64,000 nt of DNA from Pseudomonas fluorescens (GCF_001902145.1 NZ_MRST01000027.1:602519-666518), one strand, 5' to 3'. Counted from the first letter of the stretch, positions 34,732 through 43,398 are shown. Notes: a model not told the origin generated them from the letters alone. Numbers and translations: made by a program.

Positions 34732-34757
34732 CGCGGTGAGTTGATACTGGCAACAAA

Positions 34758-34786
34758 GGTCCCGGCGCAGTAGCATCGCCGGGACC
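34758..34786 (+). terminator. Hairpin after the NAGGN operon
   Basis: A perfect 10-bp stem, GGTCCCGGCG with CGCCGGGACC, lies 27 bp after the peptidase stop. There is no T tract, so it is a transcript-end hairpin or attenuator rather than a textbook terminator. Confidence 0.5.
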
Positions 34787-34803
34787 TGACACCTGAGGCT
34801 TGT

Positions 34804-35031
34804 ATGCTGATTCCCTACGATGCACTTGAAGTCGACACCCTGACCCGCCTCATCGAAGACTTCGTCACCCGCGACGGCACCGACAATGGCGACGACACGC
34901 CCCTGGAAACCCGCGTGCTGCGCGTGCGCCAGGCGCTGACCAAAGGCCAGGCGCTGATCGTCTTCGACCCCGAGAGCGAGCAATGCCAGTTGATGCTCAA
35001 GCACGATGTGCCCAAGCATCTGTTTGACTGA
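34804..35031 (+). CDS. yheU: YheU family protein
   Basis: A 75-aa small acidic protein beginning MLIPYDALEVDTLTRLIEDFVTRDG, the YheU/UPF0270 pattern. Function is unknown. It lies just after the NAGGN hairpin and 10 bp short of the convergent csrA paralogue. Confidence 0.85.
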   Translation: MLIPYDALEVDTLTRLIEDFVTRDGTDNGDDTPLETRVLRVRQALTKGQALIVFDPESEQCQLMLKHDVPKHLFD

Positions 35032-35041
35032 AAAGCTGCGC

Positions 35042-35245
35042 CTAAGGGTTGGGCACCGGCACGGGATGGGTAGCCTGGCCCTCGCCTTTGAGCATCTTGC
35101 GGTACACCTCGGCGCGGTACACATTGACGCCCATCGGTGCCTCGATGCCGAATTTCACATGAGTACCGTTCACTTCAAGGATGTACACGGTGATGTCATC
35201 GCCAATGGCGATGGCTTCGCCTATGGAACGGCTTAAGACCAGCAT
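35042..35245 (-). CDS. CsrA/Rsm family RNA-binding regulator (divergent paralogue)
   Basis: A 67-aa CsrA-fold protein (MLVLSRSIGEAIAIGDDITV, IEAPMGVNVYRAEVY). CsrA proteins are dimers that bind GGA in mRNA leaders and are titrated by Rsm sRNAs. The RNA-contacting Arg44 is kept; position 43, usually His, is Tyr; Arg7 is Ser; and a 13-residue Pro-rich tail follows the core. This looks like an additional paralogue (RsmE/RsmI/RsmN class) and not RsmA itself. The ATG at 35245 is set by the invariant family start. Confidence 0.88.
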   Translation of the reverse strand: MLVLSRSIGEAIAIGDDITVYILEVNGTHVKFGIEAPMGVNVYRAEVYRKMLKGEGQATHPVPVPNP

Positions 35246-35372
35246 GGCGGTTGTCCTTTGCAAATAACAGGACCCCGACCATGCCCCCTTGGCAGCGGAC
35301 CGGCAATGGCTTGCGGGCAAATCAGGCGACGCCTACACAGGTAGGTAATTTGCCTGACAGACCCCAGCCAAA

Positions 35373-36188
35373 TCAGCCCTTCACGGCCTGCGCCTTGGCG
35401 CGCATCTTGTCGGCCATCAGTGTCATTTCGTCATACAGCAACTGCGGATTTTTCTGTTTCAACGCCCAAGCCATGCGGCCTTGCTCGTGGGGCAGGATCA
35501 TGAATTCGCCTTCGGCCACGCGCTGGTAAATGTAGTCGGCAATATCTGCTGCCGAGATAGGCGAACTCTCAAGCAACTTGCCCACTTGAGCCTTCATGGC
35601 TGGGGTTGGCCCACGGAACGAGTCGAGCAGGTTGGTCTGGAAGAACGACGGGCACACCACGTGCACGCCCACTTCCTGTTGCTTGAGCTCCACCAACAGG
35701 CTCTCCGACAACGCCACCACGCCCGCCTTGGCCACATTGTAGTTGCTCATCGCCGGGCCTTGCATCAGCGCTGCCATTGACGCGATGTTGATGATGCGCC
35801 CCTTGCTCTTTTCCAGCAGCGGCAGGAACGCCTTGCAGCCTTTGACGACGCCCATCAGGTTGATTGCGATCTGCCAGTCCCAGTCCTCAAGGGACAGTTC
35901 AGCGAAGAACCCGCCCGAGGCCACGCCGGCGTTGTTGACGATCACATCGATGCCCCCGAGCTTCACCTCACAGGCCTGGGCAAAGGCCGTGAGCTGGCTG
36001 TAGTCACGCACGTCACAGCGCTGGGTAAAGCCATCACCCCCCGCTTCGCGAACCTGCTTGAGGGTTTCCTGCAAACCGGGCTCGCTGACATCGGACAACG
36101 CCAATTGCCAGCCTTCACGGGCCCAGCGCAAGGCGATTTCGCGACCCAGGCCAGACCCGGCGCCAGTGATCATCATGCGGTTTTGCAT
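35373..36188 (-). CDS. SDR family oxidoreductase
   Basis: A 271-aa classical SDR: GAGSGLG near residue 9, NNAGVASGG, catalytic Ser in NIASMAALM and YNVAK as the Tyr-x3-Lys pair. The long C-terminal tail ending in MADKMRAKAQAVKG is common to a Pseudomonas subgroup often placed near lipid or hydroxyalkanoate genes. Substrate unknown. Single gene; its upstream 330 bp (36189-36517) hold no other gene and are AT-rich near 36330-36420. Confidence 0.85.
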   Translation of the reverse strand: MQNRMMITGAGSGLGREIALRWAREGWQLALSDVSEPGLQETLKQVREAGGDGFTQRCDVRDYSQLTAFAQACEVKLGGIDVIVNNAGVASGGFFAELSLEDWDWQIAINLMGVVKGCKAFLPLLEKSKGRIINIASMAALMQGPAMSNYNVAKAGVVALSESLLVELKQQEVGVHVVCPSFFQTNLLDSFRGPTPAMKAQVGKLLESSPISAADIADYIYQRVAEGEFMILPHEQGRMAWALKQKNPQLLYDEMTLMADKMRAKAQAVKG

Positions 36189-36517
36189 AGGAGGTAGCCT
36201 TGTGGTTCACGAAAGAAGTGACCGGCAGTGTAGCGAAGGTTTTTGCTCTACCCACGCACCATCAGGGTGATGAATGCCCCGGGCAAACCGTGGGCTCGGT
36301 CGCAGGCGTGCATATAGACTAAGTTCAATTTTTTTCAACTGATTAGTTCAAGTTGCGCACGCGTTAAAAGAAATAAGCGACACATCAAAATGTTTTATAA
36401 AAACAATGAATTTTCTACGAAGTGGCAGAGTCGGAATGGGTAAGGCGTCCCACTGTACATGGACGAACCAACGGTTAAACAGCCGGTTTTTGCAAAGAAC
36501 CTATAAGGAATAAAACC

Positions 36518-36670
36518 ATGAGCCTCATTCTGATTATTATCCTGATCCTCCTGCTGGTCGGTGGCCTGCCCGTGTTCCCGCACTCGCGTAACTGGGGGTA
36601 TGGACCGTCGGGTATCCTGGGTGTGGTACTGGTTGTTCTGCTGGTGCTGTTGTTGCTCGGCAAGATATAA
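36518..36670 (+). CDS. DUF3309 small membrane protein
   Basis: A 50-aa protein, too short for most gene finders. It has two hydrophobic segments (MSLILIIILILLLVGGLPV and GILGVVLVVLLVLLLLG) joined by FPHSRNWGYGPSG, the typical DUF3309 pattern of a small inner-membrane hairpin. A clear ribosome site (AAGGAATAAAACC) precedes the ATG at 36518. Relatives are often stress-induced, but no function is established. It is followed by a REPIN and a terminator. Confidence 0.85.
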   Translation: MSLILIIILILLLVGGLPVFPHSRNWGYGPSGILGVVLVVLLVLLLLGKI

Positions 36671-36687
36671 ACGCCGCGCTACGCTTT

Positions 36688-36787
36688 TGTAGGAGCGAGC
36701 TTGCTCGCGAATAACTTACAGGCGCCGCGTTTATTCAGGAAGCGCACGTTATCGTTGACGTTTTTCGCGAGCAAGCTCGCTCCTACA
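36688..36787. repeat. REPIN
   Basis: A 100-bp doublet of opposed REP palindromes with the shared centre (GCGCCGCGTTTATTCAGGAA, then GCACGTTATCGTTGACG). Same orientation as 39203, 48791 and 52844. Confidence 0.92.
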
Positions 36788-36796
36788 ATAAGGAGC

Positions 36797-36828
36797 AAAA
36801 AAAGAGGCCCTCTCGAGGGCCTCTTTTT
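36797..36828. terminator. Bidirectional terminator
   Basis: AAAAAGAGGCCC-TCTCGA-GGGCCTCTTTTT, a strong stem with A and T runs on both sides. It can end both the DUF3309 transcript and the convergent LTA-synthase-like gene. Confidence 0.88.
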
Positions 36829-36841
36829 TATTGCCGGTCAG

Positions 36842-38929
36842 TTAGTCCGGCTTGCCGTCCACCACACCTGCGGTGTTATCCAGCAGGCTCTTGGTCGCGG
36901 TCTGCAGGAACGACTCGAGCTTCTGCTTGAGCGCAGCTTCGTCCGGCGATTCAGGAATCACCTTGCCCGTCGGCTCGGCGCCCAGTGTGTATTCCCACAA
37001 CTTGGGTGGCATTTCCTTGGGCAGTACCAGTACGCGGTCGCCGGTGAGCAAGGCCACGGTCTGGTCGCTACCCGATGGCTTGATCACGCCGAAACCCTTG
37101 TCACCTTCCGGCAGGTTCAGCAGGTCGCGCCCCCAGCACTGGTGCAAGGTATCGCCGCCCAGGCGGCCCATGATGGTAGGCACGATGTCGATCTGGGTGC
37201 CCACAGTATGGTCACGCTCACCGAACTTCTCGCGCATGCCCGGTGCAATCATCAGCATCGGCACGTTGAAGCGGCCCAGGTCCATCTCGGTGATCTGCTG
37301 CTCATTGCCAAAGCCGTGGTCACCGACGATCACGAACAGGGTTTCCTTGAAGTACGGCTCCTTGCGGGCCTTTTCAAAGAACTGGCCCAAGGCCCAGTCG
37401 GAGTAGCGCATGGCCGTCAAATGCTCGTTGAGGCTGCCACGGTCGGTGACTTTCTCAACCGGCAATGGGGTCGGCAATGCGTACGGCGTGTGGTTGGACA
37501 GGGTTTGCAGCAGTGCGTAGAACGGCTTGCCGCCTTCGCGCGCCTTCAGTTCTTCCAGGCCACGGTTGAACATGTCCTGGTCGGACACGCCCCAGGTCGG
37601 GTCAGAGAACACCGGGTCGACGAAGTCATTGCGGCCGATGAAGTTGGTCATGCCCTGGTTGCTGAAGAAGCCCGACTGGTTGTCCCAGGCGAAATCGCCG
37701 TTGTAGACATACACATCGTCGAAATCACGCGCACTGAGCAACTGCGGCAGGCCCGACAGCTTGTGGCTGCCTTCCGGAGTCTGCATCAGGTATTCGAAAC
37801 CTGGCAGGTTCGGGAAGCAGGCCATGGTGGCGAACATACCCTGGTGGGTGTGGGTGCCGTTGGAGAAGAAGCGGTCGAACAGCAGGCCCTCCTGGGTCAG
37901 CTTGTCGAAGTACGGAGTGATATTGCCCGGACGTCCCAATGCGCCCACCGAGTGACCGGCGAAGCTTTCCATCAGGATGACCACGACGTTCTTGACCGGC
38001 AGGGTTTTCTCCGCCGGTGGGGTGAAGTCACGGCGCACGGCAGCGGTGTCGGTATCGACCAGTTTCTCGGTCGGTAGCACCAGCATGTCACGTACGGTCT
38101 GGGTGGCCAGAGGCTGTTCCAGGGTGGCTTTCCAGACGTTGTCACGGTGCTCGGAGAAACGTGCCTTGGCTGCACCGATCAACGACAACGTACCGTTGAG
38201 GCCCAACTGGTTGGCGAAGTTCGAGTCGGTGGTATAGACGTCACCCCAACGCAGCGGCGGCCCCTGGCGCAGGGTGCCACGGATGGCGACCACGGCGACC
38301 AGCAGGCAGACCATGAACACCGCGATGCGGCTGTACCAAGGCGCCACCTGGCGCGTGCTGATGGTGCCACCGCTGAACGGGCCACGTGGGCGCGTTGCGC
38401 GGTCAGCGCCCTTGAAGGCCATGCTCAGGATCAGCGTGCCCAGGGTCCAGGCCAGCAGGTAACGCACCACCGGGAAACCGTACCAGAGCATGCTCATCAC
38501 GGTTTTCGGGTCTTCCTTCACATACTGGAAGACTAGGCCGTTGAGGCGCTGGTGGAATTCGCGGTAGAAGTCCATCTCCATCAGGCCCAGGAACAAGGCG
38601 ATGCTGGACGCGACGGTCAGCCACAAACGGAAGAACCCGCGCGCCGCCATGGCCCGCACGCTGAACAGCGCCAACAGCAGCGGAATCAGCAGGTACATCA
38701 CCAGGCGAATGTCCAGGCGCAGGCCGTTGGCGAACGCTTCGAGGAACGTCGAGGCCGGCGTATCGAGGATCATCTCGCGGTTGTAGACCAGCAACGCCAG
38801 GCGCAGCAGGGAAAACATCACCATCATGACCAGTGCGCAGAGCAGCGTGTACGCCAGATGGGATTTGACGGTCGGTTGCAGCAGGCGATTTGAAGCTCGC
38901 TGCTGATTCAGGGCGTCCGGGTTTGCCAT
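36842..38929 (-). CDS. LTA synthase/phosphoglycerol transferase-like sulfatase-fold enzyme
   Basis: 695 aa. Five N-terminal membrane helices (about residues 25-230) are followed by an extracytoplasmic alkaline-phosphatase/sulfatase domain (VVVILMESFAGHSVG near 320, probable nucleophile Thr in FSNGTHTHQGM, metal-site VIVGDHGFG). In Gram-negatives such proteins add phosphoglycerol or phosphoethanolamine to periplasmic glucans or lipids, not lipoteichoic acid. OpgB- or CgmB-like activity is a reasonable guess. Single gene; 38930-39202 upstream holds nothing recognisable. Confidence 0.87.
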   Translation of the reverse strand: MANPDALNQQRASNRLLQPTVKSHLAYTLLCALVMMVMFSLLRLALLVYNREMILDTPASTFLEAFANGLRLDIRLVMYLLIPLLLALFSVRAMAARGFFRLWLTVASSIALFLGLMEMDFYREFHQRLNGLVFQYVKEDPKTVMSMLWYGFPVVRYLLAWTLGTLILSMAFKGADRATRPRGPFSGGTISTRQVAPWYSRIAVFMVCLLVAVVAIRGTLRQGPPLRWGDVYTTDSNFANQLGLNGTLSLIGAAKARFSEHRDNVWKATLEQPLATQTVRDMLVLPTEKLVDTDTAAVRRDFTPPAEKTLPVKNVVVILMESFAGHSVGALGRPGNITPYFDKLTQEGLLFDRFFSNGTHTHQGMFATMACFPNLPGFEYLMQTPEGSHKLSGLPQLLSARDFDDVYVYNGDFAWDNQSGFFSNQGMTNFIGRNDFVDPVFSDPTWGVSDQDMFNRGLEELKAREGGKPFYALLQTLSNHTPYALPTPLPVEKVTDRGSLNEHLTAMRYSDWALGQFFEKARKEPYFKETLFVIVGDHGFGNEQQITEMDLGRFNVPMLMIAPGMREKFGERDHTVGTQIDIVPTIMGRLGGDTLHQCWGRDLLNLPEGDKGFGVIKPSGSDQTVALLTGDRVLVLPKEMPPKLWEYTLGAEPTGKVIPESPDEAALKQKLESFLQTATKSLLDNTAGVVDGKPD

Positions 38930-39202
38930 GTCGTTTTAGGACCCATTGGAAGTTTAAGTTGCGAAATAATGCAGTGGCGTCCGTCCCTCGCCCAGGCTGG
39001 CTGGGGTAGGCGGTTAACGCGGTGGCGCAAATGGTGCCCGATCAAGGCCGGCAAGGCTATTAATTACTGAACGCATGCCACGGCCCTGCCTTTAAGGGCG
39101 CTGGAGATAGAGCCCTGGCAGCCGGATAAAGCCGGCGAATTGTCTTGGATGGGATGTGAAAATTTCGTGCGGCGAATAGTTTCGACACACAAATCTAATT
39201 TT

Positions 39203-39302
39203 TGTAGGAGCGAGCTTGCTCGCGAAAAACTCACAGGCACCGCGTTCATCCAGAAAGCACGCGTTATCGTTGACGTTTTTCGCGAGCAAGCTCGCTCCTA
39301 CA
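39203..39302. repeat. REPIN
   Basis: A 100-bp doublet almost identical to the one at 52844 (centre AAACTCACAGGCACCGCGTT and the GCACGCGTTATCGTTGACG half). Confidence 0.92.
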
Positions 39303-39325
39303 CTTGCATTAGGGCTTGCTCAGGT

Positions 39326-39517
39326 TTAGATCCGCACGTTACCGCGCGGCCCGGCGATAGCCCAGATGATCAGGCCCAGCACTGGCAACAGCAGGATCAA
39401 CAGGATCCACAGCACTTTGGCGCCGGTGCTGGCGCCGCTTTTGAACACGTTGATGATCGCCCAGATATCCAGCGCGAGGATGATCAGGCCAATCAGACTA
39501 TTAAACGTGGAACCCAT
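39326..39517 (-). CDS. PLDc N-terminal-type small membrane protein
   Basis: A 63-aa protein with two membrane helices (SLIGLIILALDIWAIINVF and VLWILLILLLPVLGLIIWAIAG) ending GPRGNVRI. This is the pattern of the stand-alone phospholipase-D N-terminal (PLDc_N) family; there is no catalytic HKD motif. The ATG at 39517 follows TAGGAGCGACACC. Function unknown. Confidence 0.83.
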   Translation of the reverse strand: MGSTFNSLIGLIILALDIWAIINVFKSGASTGAKVLWILLILLLPVLGLIIWAIAGPRGNVRI

Positions 39518-39584
39518 GGTGTCGCTCCTAAGTGAGGGCATGCACTTGTAGGATAGTCAGCCTTGGCGCGGGTTCCGTTTTATT

Positions 39585-40115
39585 TCAGACGTGTACGGCA
39601 ATCTTCAAGGCTTCAAGCGAGGGCTCGGCCTTGATGCCGACTTCGGCACACAGTTCCAGCACTCGCGCCAGGTCGTTGCCGAACACCAGCACTGCCTGGA
39701 TCTCGTCATCCAGCAACTGGCTGAAATTCATCAGCACATAACCGCCGTCTTCCGGGCTCAGGGCGCTCATCTGGATCTGGATGCGGTTGAGCGCGGTCAG
39801 ATCTTCGGTCTTGGCCAGTTGCTTGGGCTTGAGATTGAACGCCACTCCCGGACCGAACGACGCGACGATCTGGGCAAACAGGTCGCCATAGGTATCGGCC
39901 TGGAACAACACCGTGTCCGGCAGGCTACCGACCACCACCCACTCTCCCAGCGGGATCGGGAAACTGTCGTCGTAGTTGATATCAGGATTGGCCGCCAGGA
40001 ACGCCGCCGGGTCCGCGTAGGCCTGGGCCGCTTCGTCGGCGATACGCGCTACTTCGTCCTCACCCATGACGCCGGCGCTGATTTTACTGATGAGTTCGAC
40101 GAGGGCGGTTTGCAT
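39585..40115 (-). CDS. Conserved hypothetical protein, acidic
   Basis: A 176-aa soluble acidic protein (MQTALVELISKISAGVMGEDE, then NYDDSFPIPLGEWVVVGSLPDTVLFQ and FGNDLARVLELCAEVGIKAE). I do not recognise a family. No signal peptide or membrane segment is visible. It follows an ankyrin-repeat gene on the same strand after 41 bp, so they may be cotranscribed and the ankyrin protein may be its partner. Confidence 0.75.
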   Translation of the reverse strand: MQTALVELISKISAGVMGEDEVARIADEAAQAYADPAAFLAANPDINYDDSFPIPLGEWVVVGSLPDTVLFQADTYGDLFAQIVASFGPGVAFNLKPKQLAKTEDLTALNRIQIQMSALSPEDGGYVLMNFSQLLDDEIQAVLVFGNDLARVLELCAEVGIKAEPSLEALKIAVHV

Positions 40116-40156
40116 GGGGCGATCCTGTAACGGGCAAGTTTTCGAGGGCGCGTAGC

Positions 40157-40672
40157 CTACACCAGTTTCTGCAACTGCGCCGCCGTATCCACCGCGCCCA
40201 TGGTCTGCGCAGCGGCCAGCGCCGTCGCGCCTTGTGCATCGGTGGCCTTGGGGTTTGCGCCTTTACCGAGCAGGTAATCAACCATGTCGACGCGGTTGAA
40301 CATCGCCGCCATCATCAAGGCCGTACGCCCGTCCGAGGAGGCCGCCTCAACCGGCGTGCCGCCTTCGATCAATGCCTGGACCACCGGCAGGTTGCCTTTG
40401 AACGCCGCGCCGGCAATCGGCAACTGGTTCTTGTCGTTGGCGATCAGGGGGTCAGCCTTGAACTCCAGCAGCACTTTGACCGCCTCGGCATGGCCGTGGT
40501 ACGCCGCGAGCATCAACAAGGTGTCGCCATTGTGATTACGAAAGTTGGCCGGCAGGCCTTTCGCCAACAGAGCGGCAAGCATGGCGGCGTCGCCGCGCCG
40601 AGCGACGTCGAAGACTTGCTCGGCAAACTCGGCGGCTTCGTCTTCGGTCATTTGTTTAGGCTGATCTGACAT
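40157..40672 (-). CDS. Ankyrin-repeat protein
   Basis: A 171-aa protein with four ankyrin repeats (FRNHNGDTLLMLAAYHGHAEAV, KNQLPIAGAAFKGNLPVVQAL, DGRTALMMAAMFNRVDMVDYL, AQGATALAAAQTMGAVDTA) after an acidic N-terminus. There is no signal peptide. Ankyrin folds bind proteins; the downstream hypothetical is the likely operon partner. Confidence 0.87.
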   Translation of the reverse strand: MSDQPKQMTEDEAAEFAEQVFDVARRGDAAMLAALLAKGLPANFRNHNGDTLLMLAAYHGHAEAVKVLLEFKADPLIANDKNQLPIAGAAFKGNLPVVQALIEGGTPVEAASSDGRTALMMAAMFNRVDMVDYLLGKGANPKATDAQGATALAAAQTMGAVDTAAQLQKLV

Positions 40673-40778
40673 GGGGGCTCCTTGCTGAGGCGACTGACAT
40701 AACTGTTTAAGGCGCCCAGTGTCGCGATGGAGTTCCCCGGTGTCATGGCTTTTTTGTCAAAAGCCGCCATAGCCAGAA

Positions 40779-42605
40779 TCAATAACGGAATTGCCCGCCC
40801 TGGATCTGCGCCAGCAGTTGCCCGGTCACCGGCACATAGCTGTCCGAACCCGGCAACCAGGCGTAGACCGGGTCATTGCCAGCCTTGTCCGGGTCGAACC
40901 CTTGCTCCTTGAGTTTCACTTTCTGGTACTTGAACGTGCCGGTGGTTTCCATCTTTACCTTGATCCGCAAAAACAACGGCACCGCATAAGGGGGCAACTG
41001 GCCGTGGGCGAATTGCAGCAGTTCGCGCATGTCCAGGCTGGCCAGGGATTCGCTGGGGGTGATGGCGACCATGCCGGCGCGGCCGTTGGTGTTGTCGATC
41101 TCGACGCCATAGGCCACCACTTCAGCGATCTGCGGGTGTTTCAGCAAGATGTTTTCCACCTCGGTGGTCGAGACGTTTTCGCCCTTCCAGCGATAGGTAT
41201 CCCCTAGGCGATCGACAAATTGCGCATGGCCGAAACCGATGCTGCGCACCAGGTCGCCGGTGTTGAAATAGCGGTCGCCTTTTTCAAATACGTCGGTCAG
41301 TACTACCTTGCGGTTCTTTTCCGGGTCGGTGTAGCCGTCGAAGGGCGACTTTTCATCAATGCGCGCCAATAACAGGCCCTGCCCGCCGGTGGGCACCTTG
41401 ACCATGAACCCATTGCTGCCGCGCAGCGGTTCGCCGGTGTCATGGGCGTAATCCACCAGCGCCCAATGCTGCAGGCAAAAGCCGATGGTGTTGTCAAAGT
41501 TCAGCACGTTGGTAAAGCCGATATTGCCGTCGCTGGCGGCATAGAGCTCGCAGATATGCTCCACACCATAACGCTGCTTGAACTGCGCCCACACACCGGG
41601 GCGCAGGCCGTTGCCGACCATCTTGGTCACCTGGTTATCGCGGTCCTGCGCACTCGCGGGCTGGTCGAGCAGATAGCGGCACAGCTCACCGACATAGCCC
41701 AGGGTGGTCGCCTTGAACTTGCGTGCATCGTCCCAGAACTGGCTGGCGCTGAATTTGCGCCGAATGGCAAAGCCCGACGCGCCGATAATCGCCGCCCCCC
41801 AGCACACGCACAAGCCGGTGGCGTGGTACAGCGGCAAAGTGCAATACAGGACGTCCTGCGGCCCCATGTCCAGGGCGATACTGCCGAAGCTCACGGCGGT
41901 TTTGGTCCAGCGCCCGTGCTTCATGATGCCGGCCTTGGGCAAGCCGGTGGTGCCGGAGGTGTAGATATAGAAGCAGGGATCGTGGAAGAACACCTGCGCG
42001 GAACTCGCCGGGTTGTCCACCGGGCTTTCGGCACTGGCGGCCATCAGGTCGATGTAGCCGTCGGGCACCGCACTGCCGGGCTGATCGGCCACGAACCAGG
42101 TGCGCTCGGCCGGGATCCGGACTTGGTCGCGCACCGCCGCATAAGCGCTCAGCAATTCCGCGCCGACCACCATGGCAACCGGGTTGACCAGGGTCAGGCT
42201 ATGTACCAGCGCCCCTTGAGTTTGCGCCGTGTTGAGCATGGCGCAGATGCCGCCCAGCTTGGCCACGGCCAGCACGTTGAGCAGCAACTCGGGGCGATTC
42301 TCGATAAACAGCGCCACCACGTCACCCTTGCGGATGCCCTGGGCCTGCAAGTGATGGGCAATGCGATTGGCGCGCTGATTGGCGTCGCGGTAGCTGATCA
42401 CGCTGTCCCCATAAAGCAGGGCAGCACCGTCCGGGTTGCGCAAGGTGGCTTGTTCGAAATGCCAGCCCAGGCCGCAGGGTTGCCTGGGGTCGGTGACGTT
42501 GGCCTCACGCATGCCGCGCATTACGCGCGGGAGCGCCCGAACGATGGCTGGCACCTTTCGCAGCATCATGCTCCAGGTAATCATGTCGTTTTGCTGATGA
42601 CTCAT
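40779..42605 (-). CDS. Long-chain acyl-CoA synthetase (FATP/VLACS-like)
   Basis: A 608-aa AMP-forming ligase. Adenylation motifs are FYIYTSGTTGLPKAGI, YAASDGNIGF and RYFNTGDLVRSIGFGHAQFVDRLGDTYRWKGENVSTTEVE; the acyl-CoA synthetase Lys lies near GTFKYQKVKLKEQG. The long N-terminus and EGN-like motif place it with the very-long-chain/FATP type. It activates fatty acids to acyl-CoA, probably at the inner membrane. The start is supported by AAGGACG before the ATG. Convergent to nothing; the 440 bp upstream contain a REP unit and the sigma-54 region of the next gene. Confidence 0.92.
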   Translation of the reverse strand: MSHQQNDMITWSMMLRKVPAIVRALPRVMRGMREANVTDPRQPCGLGWHFEQATLRNPDGAALLYGDSVISYRDANQRANRIAHHLQAQGIRKGDVVALFIENRPELLLNVLAVAKLGGICAMLNTAQTQGALVHSLTLVNPVAMVVGAELLSAYAAVRDQVRIPAERTWFVADQPGSAVPDGYIDLMAASAESPVDNPASSAQVFFHDPCFYIYTSGTTGLPKAGIMKHGRWTKTAVSFGSIALDMGPQDVLYCTLPLYHATGLCVCWGAAIIGASGFAIRRKFSASQFWDDARKFKATTLGYVGELCRYLLDQPASAQDRDNQVTKMVGNGLRPGVWAQFKQRYGVEHICELYAASDGNIGFTNVLNFDNTIGFCLQHWALVDYAHDTGEPLRGSNGFMVKVPTGGQGLLLARIDEKSPFDGYTDPEKNRKVVLTDVFEKGDRYFNTGDLVRSIGFGHAQFVDRLGDTYRWKGENVSTTEVENILLKHPQIAEVVAYGVEIDNTNGRAGMVAITPSESLASLDMRELLQFAHGQLPPYAVPLFLRIKVKMETTGTFKYQKVKLKEQGFDPDKAGNDPVYAWLPGSDSYVPVTGQLLAQIQGGQFRY

Positions 42606-42766
42606 GGCAGGACGTCCTTTTCTTATTCTTGGTCTGGTCCAGGCACATCGACTGGTGTAGCGGAAAATACGTCAGCGGTTCTTTGGCTGTACACGCGGGA
42701 TTTGAAAAGTTTTGTATCCCGTGGCGGCGGCCAGCCGATGCTTATCTCTCTGACACCCCACCATCC

Positions 42767-42795
42767 AAATGTGGGAGCTGGCTTGCCAGCGATGA
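42767..42795. repeat. Single REP unit
   Basis: AATGTGGGAGCTGGCTTGCC followed by AGCGATGA, a lone REP half-element in the gap between the acyl-CoA synthetase and the DUF3509 gene. Confidence 0.7.
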
Positions 42796-42955
42796 CGGCC
42801 TGACAGCCAACCGGGATTTTTTCCCAGCAAAGGGCGGTCAGTCGTTACAGCCCTCCCCTTCCTCCCAGGTAAATCACCGGGCAGATAGCGCAAAATGCAG
42901 GATGCACGATGGCTCTTCATGCAAATTGCACGAAAATGAAAATCCTGAAAATTTA

Positions 42956-42968
42956 TAACTAATTGATT
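42956..42968 (-). promoter_or_regulatory. Candidate IHF site upstream of a sigma-54 promoter
   Basis: AATCAATTAGTTA on the minus strand fits the IHF consensus WATCAANNNNTTR at every position. It lies about 35 bp upstream of the -24 element at 42997, where IHF bends DNA between enhancer-bound activator and sigma-54 polymerase. Confidence 0.5.
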
Positions 42969-42996
42969 TATAACGATTTTTCAGAATAGCCAATAC

Positions 42997-43012
42997 TGGC
43001 ACAATCACTGCA
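42997..43012 (+). promoter_or_regulatory. Sigma-54 (RpoN) promoter of the DUF3509 gene
   Basis: TGGCACAATCACTGCA: the -24 box TGGCAC is perfect, the spacer is five bases and the -12 box CTGCA differs from TTGCA by one base, with GG and GC exactly 12 bp apart. It lies 46 bp before the DUF3509 start codon and has an IHF-like site upstream. Confidence 0.7.
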
Positions 43013-43058
43013 CCTACCACTCCATGCTTGCCAACTTGAGCCAATGGAGCTGATAGAC

Positions 43059-43337
43059 ATGAGCCTGATCCAAGATAAATTCGCTTCGGTATTCTCCAAC
43101 TACGACGTCACCACCCAGCCACGTCCGGACGGCGGCATCCTGTTGACCCTGCGCAACAGCGAAGGTAAGCAGGTCAAGCGCTCGATCTCTTATCAACAGC
43201 TACACACAGCCGACCAACTGACCTGGGTCATCAGCGCTATTCGCCGTGACTTGGCTGAACAAGCCAGCGAACTGCCGCAGATTTCGATGCTGCAAAGCCA
43301 GAACCGCTTTGCGCTGCCGACTTATCATTCGGCCTAA
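43059..43337 (+). CDS. DUF3509 protein, likely RpoN-controlled
   Basis: A 92-aa Pseudomonas-specific DUF3509 protein (MSLIQDKFASVFSNYDVTTQ, LLTLRNSEGKQVKRSISYQQL, ADQLTWVISAIRRDLAE). It is small and soluble; function is unknown. The ATG at 43059 follows GGAG; an ATG at 43044 overlaps that site and is less likely. The sigma-54-type promoter upstream implies control by nitrogen status or another RpoN-dependent cue. A strong terminator follows. Confidence 0.87.
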   Translation: MSLIQDKFASVFSNYDVTTQPRPDGGILLTLRNSEGKQVKRSISYQQLHTADQLTWVISAIRRDLAEQASELPQISMLQSQNRFALPTYHSA

Positions 43338-43351
43338 GCTGGAAATCTGAA

Positions 43352-43391
43352 AAAAAGGGCCGCGACGCTACTCAGCGTCGCGGCCCTTTTT
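43352..43391. terminator. Bidirectional terminator
   Basis: A 15-bp GC-rich stem (arms from 43357 and ending 43386) flanked by A and T runs, between the convergent DUF3509 and LuxR-type genes. Confidence 0.9.
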
Positions 43392-43398
43392 CATGCCG

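Noticed and set aside
33535..35124. 529-codon minus-strand frame
   Set aside because: It runs antisense through the M42 peptidase, yheU and the csrA paralogue, all of which have clear family motifs.
36701..38077. 458-codon plus-strand frame
   Set aside because: It is antisense to the LTA-synthase-like gene, begins in a REPIN and is rich in Gln/His/Arg as expected for a shadow frame in GC-rich DNA.
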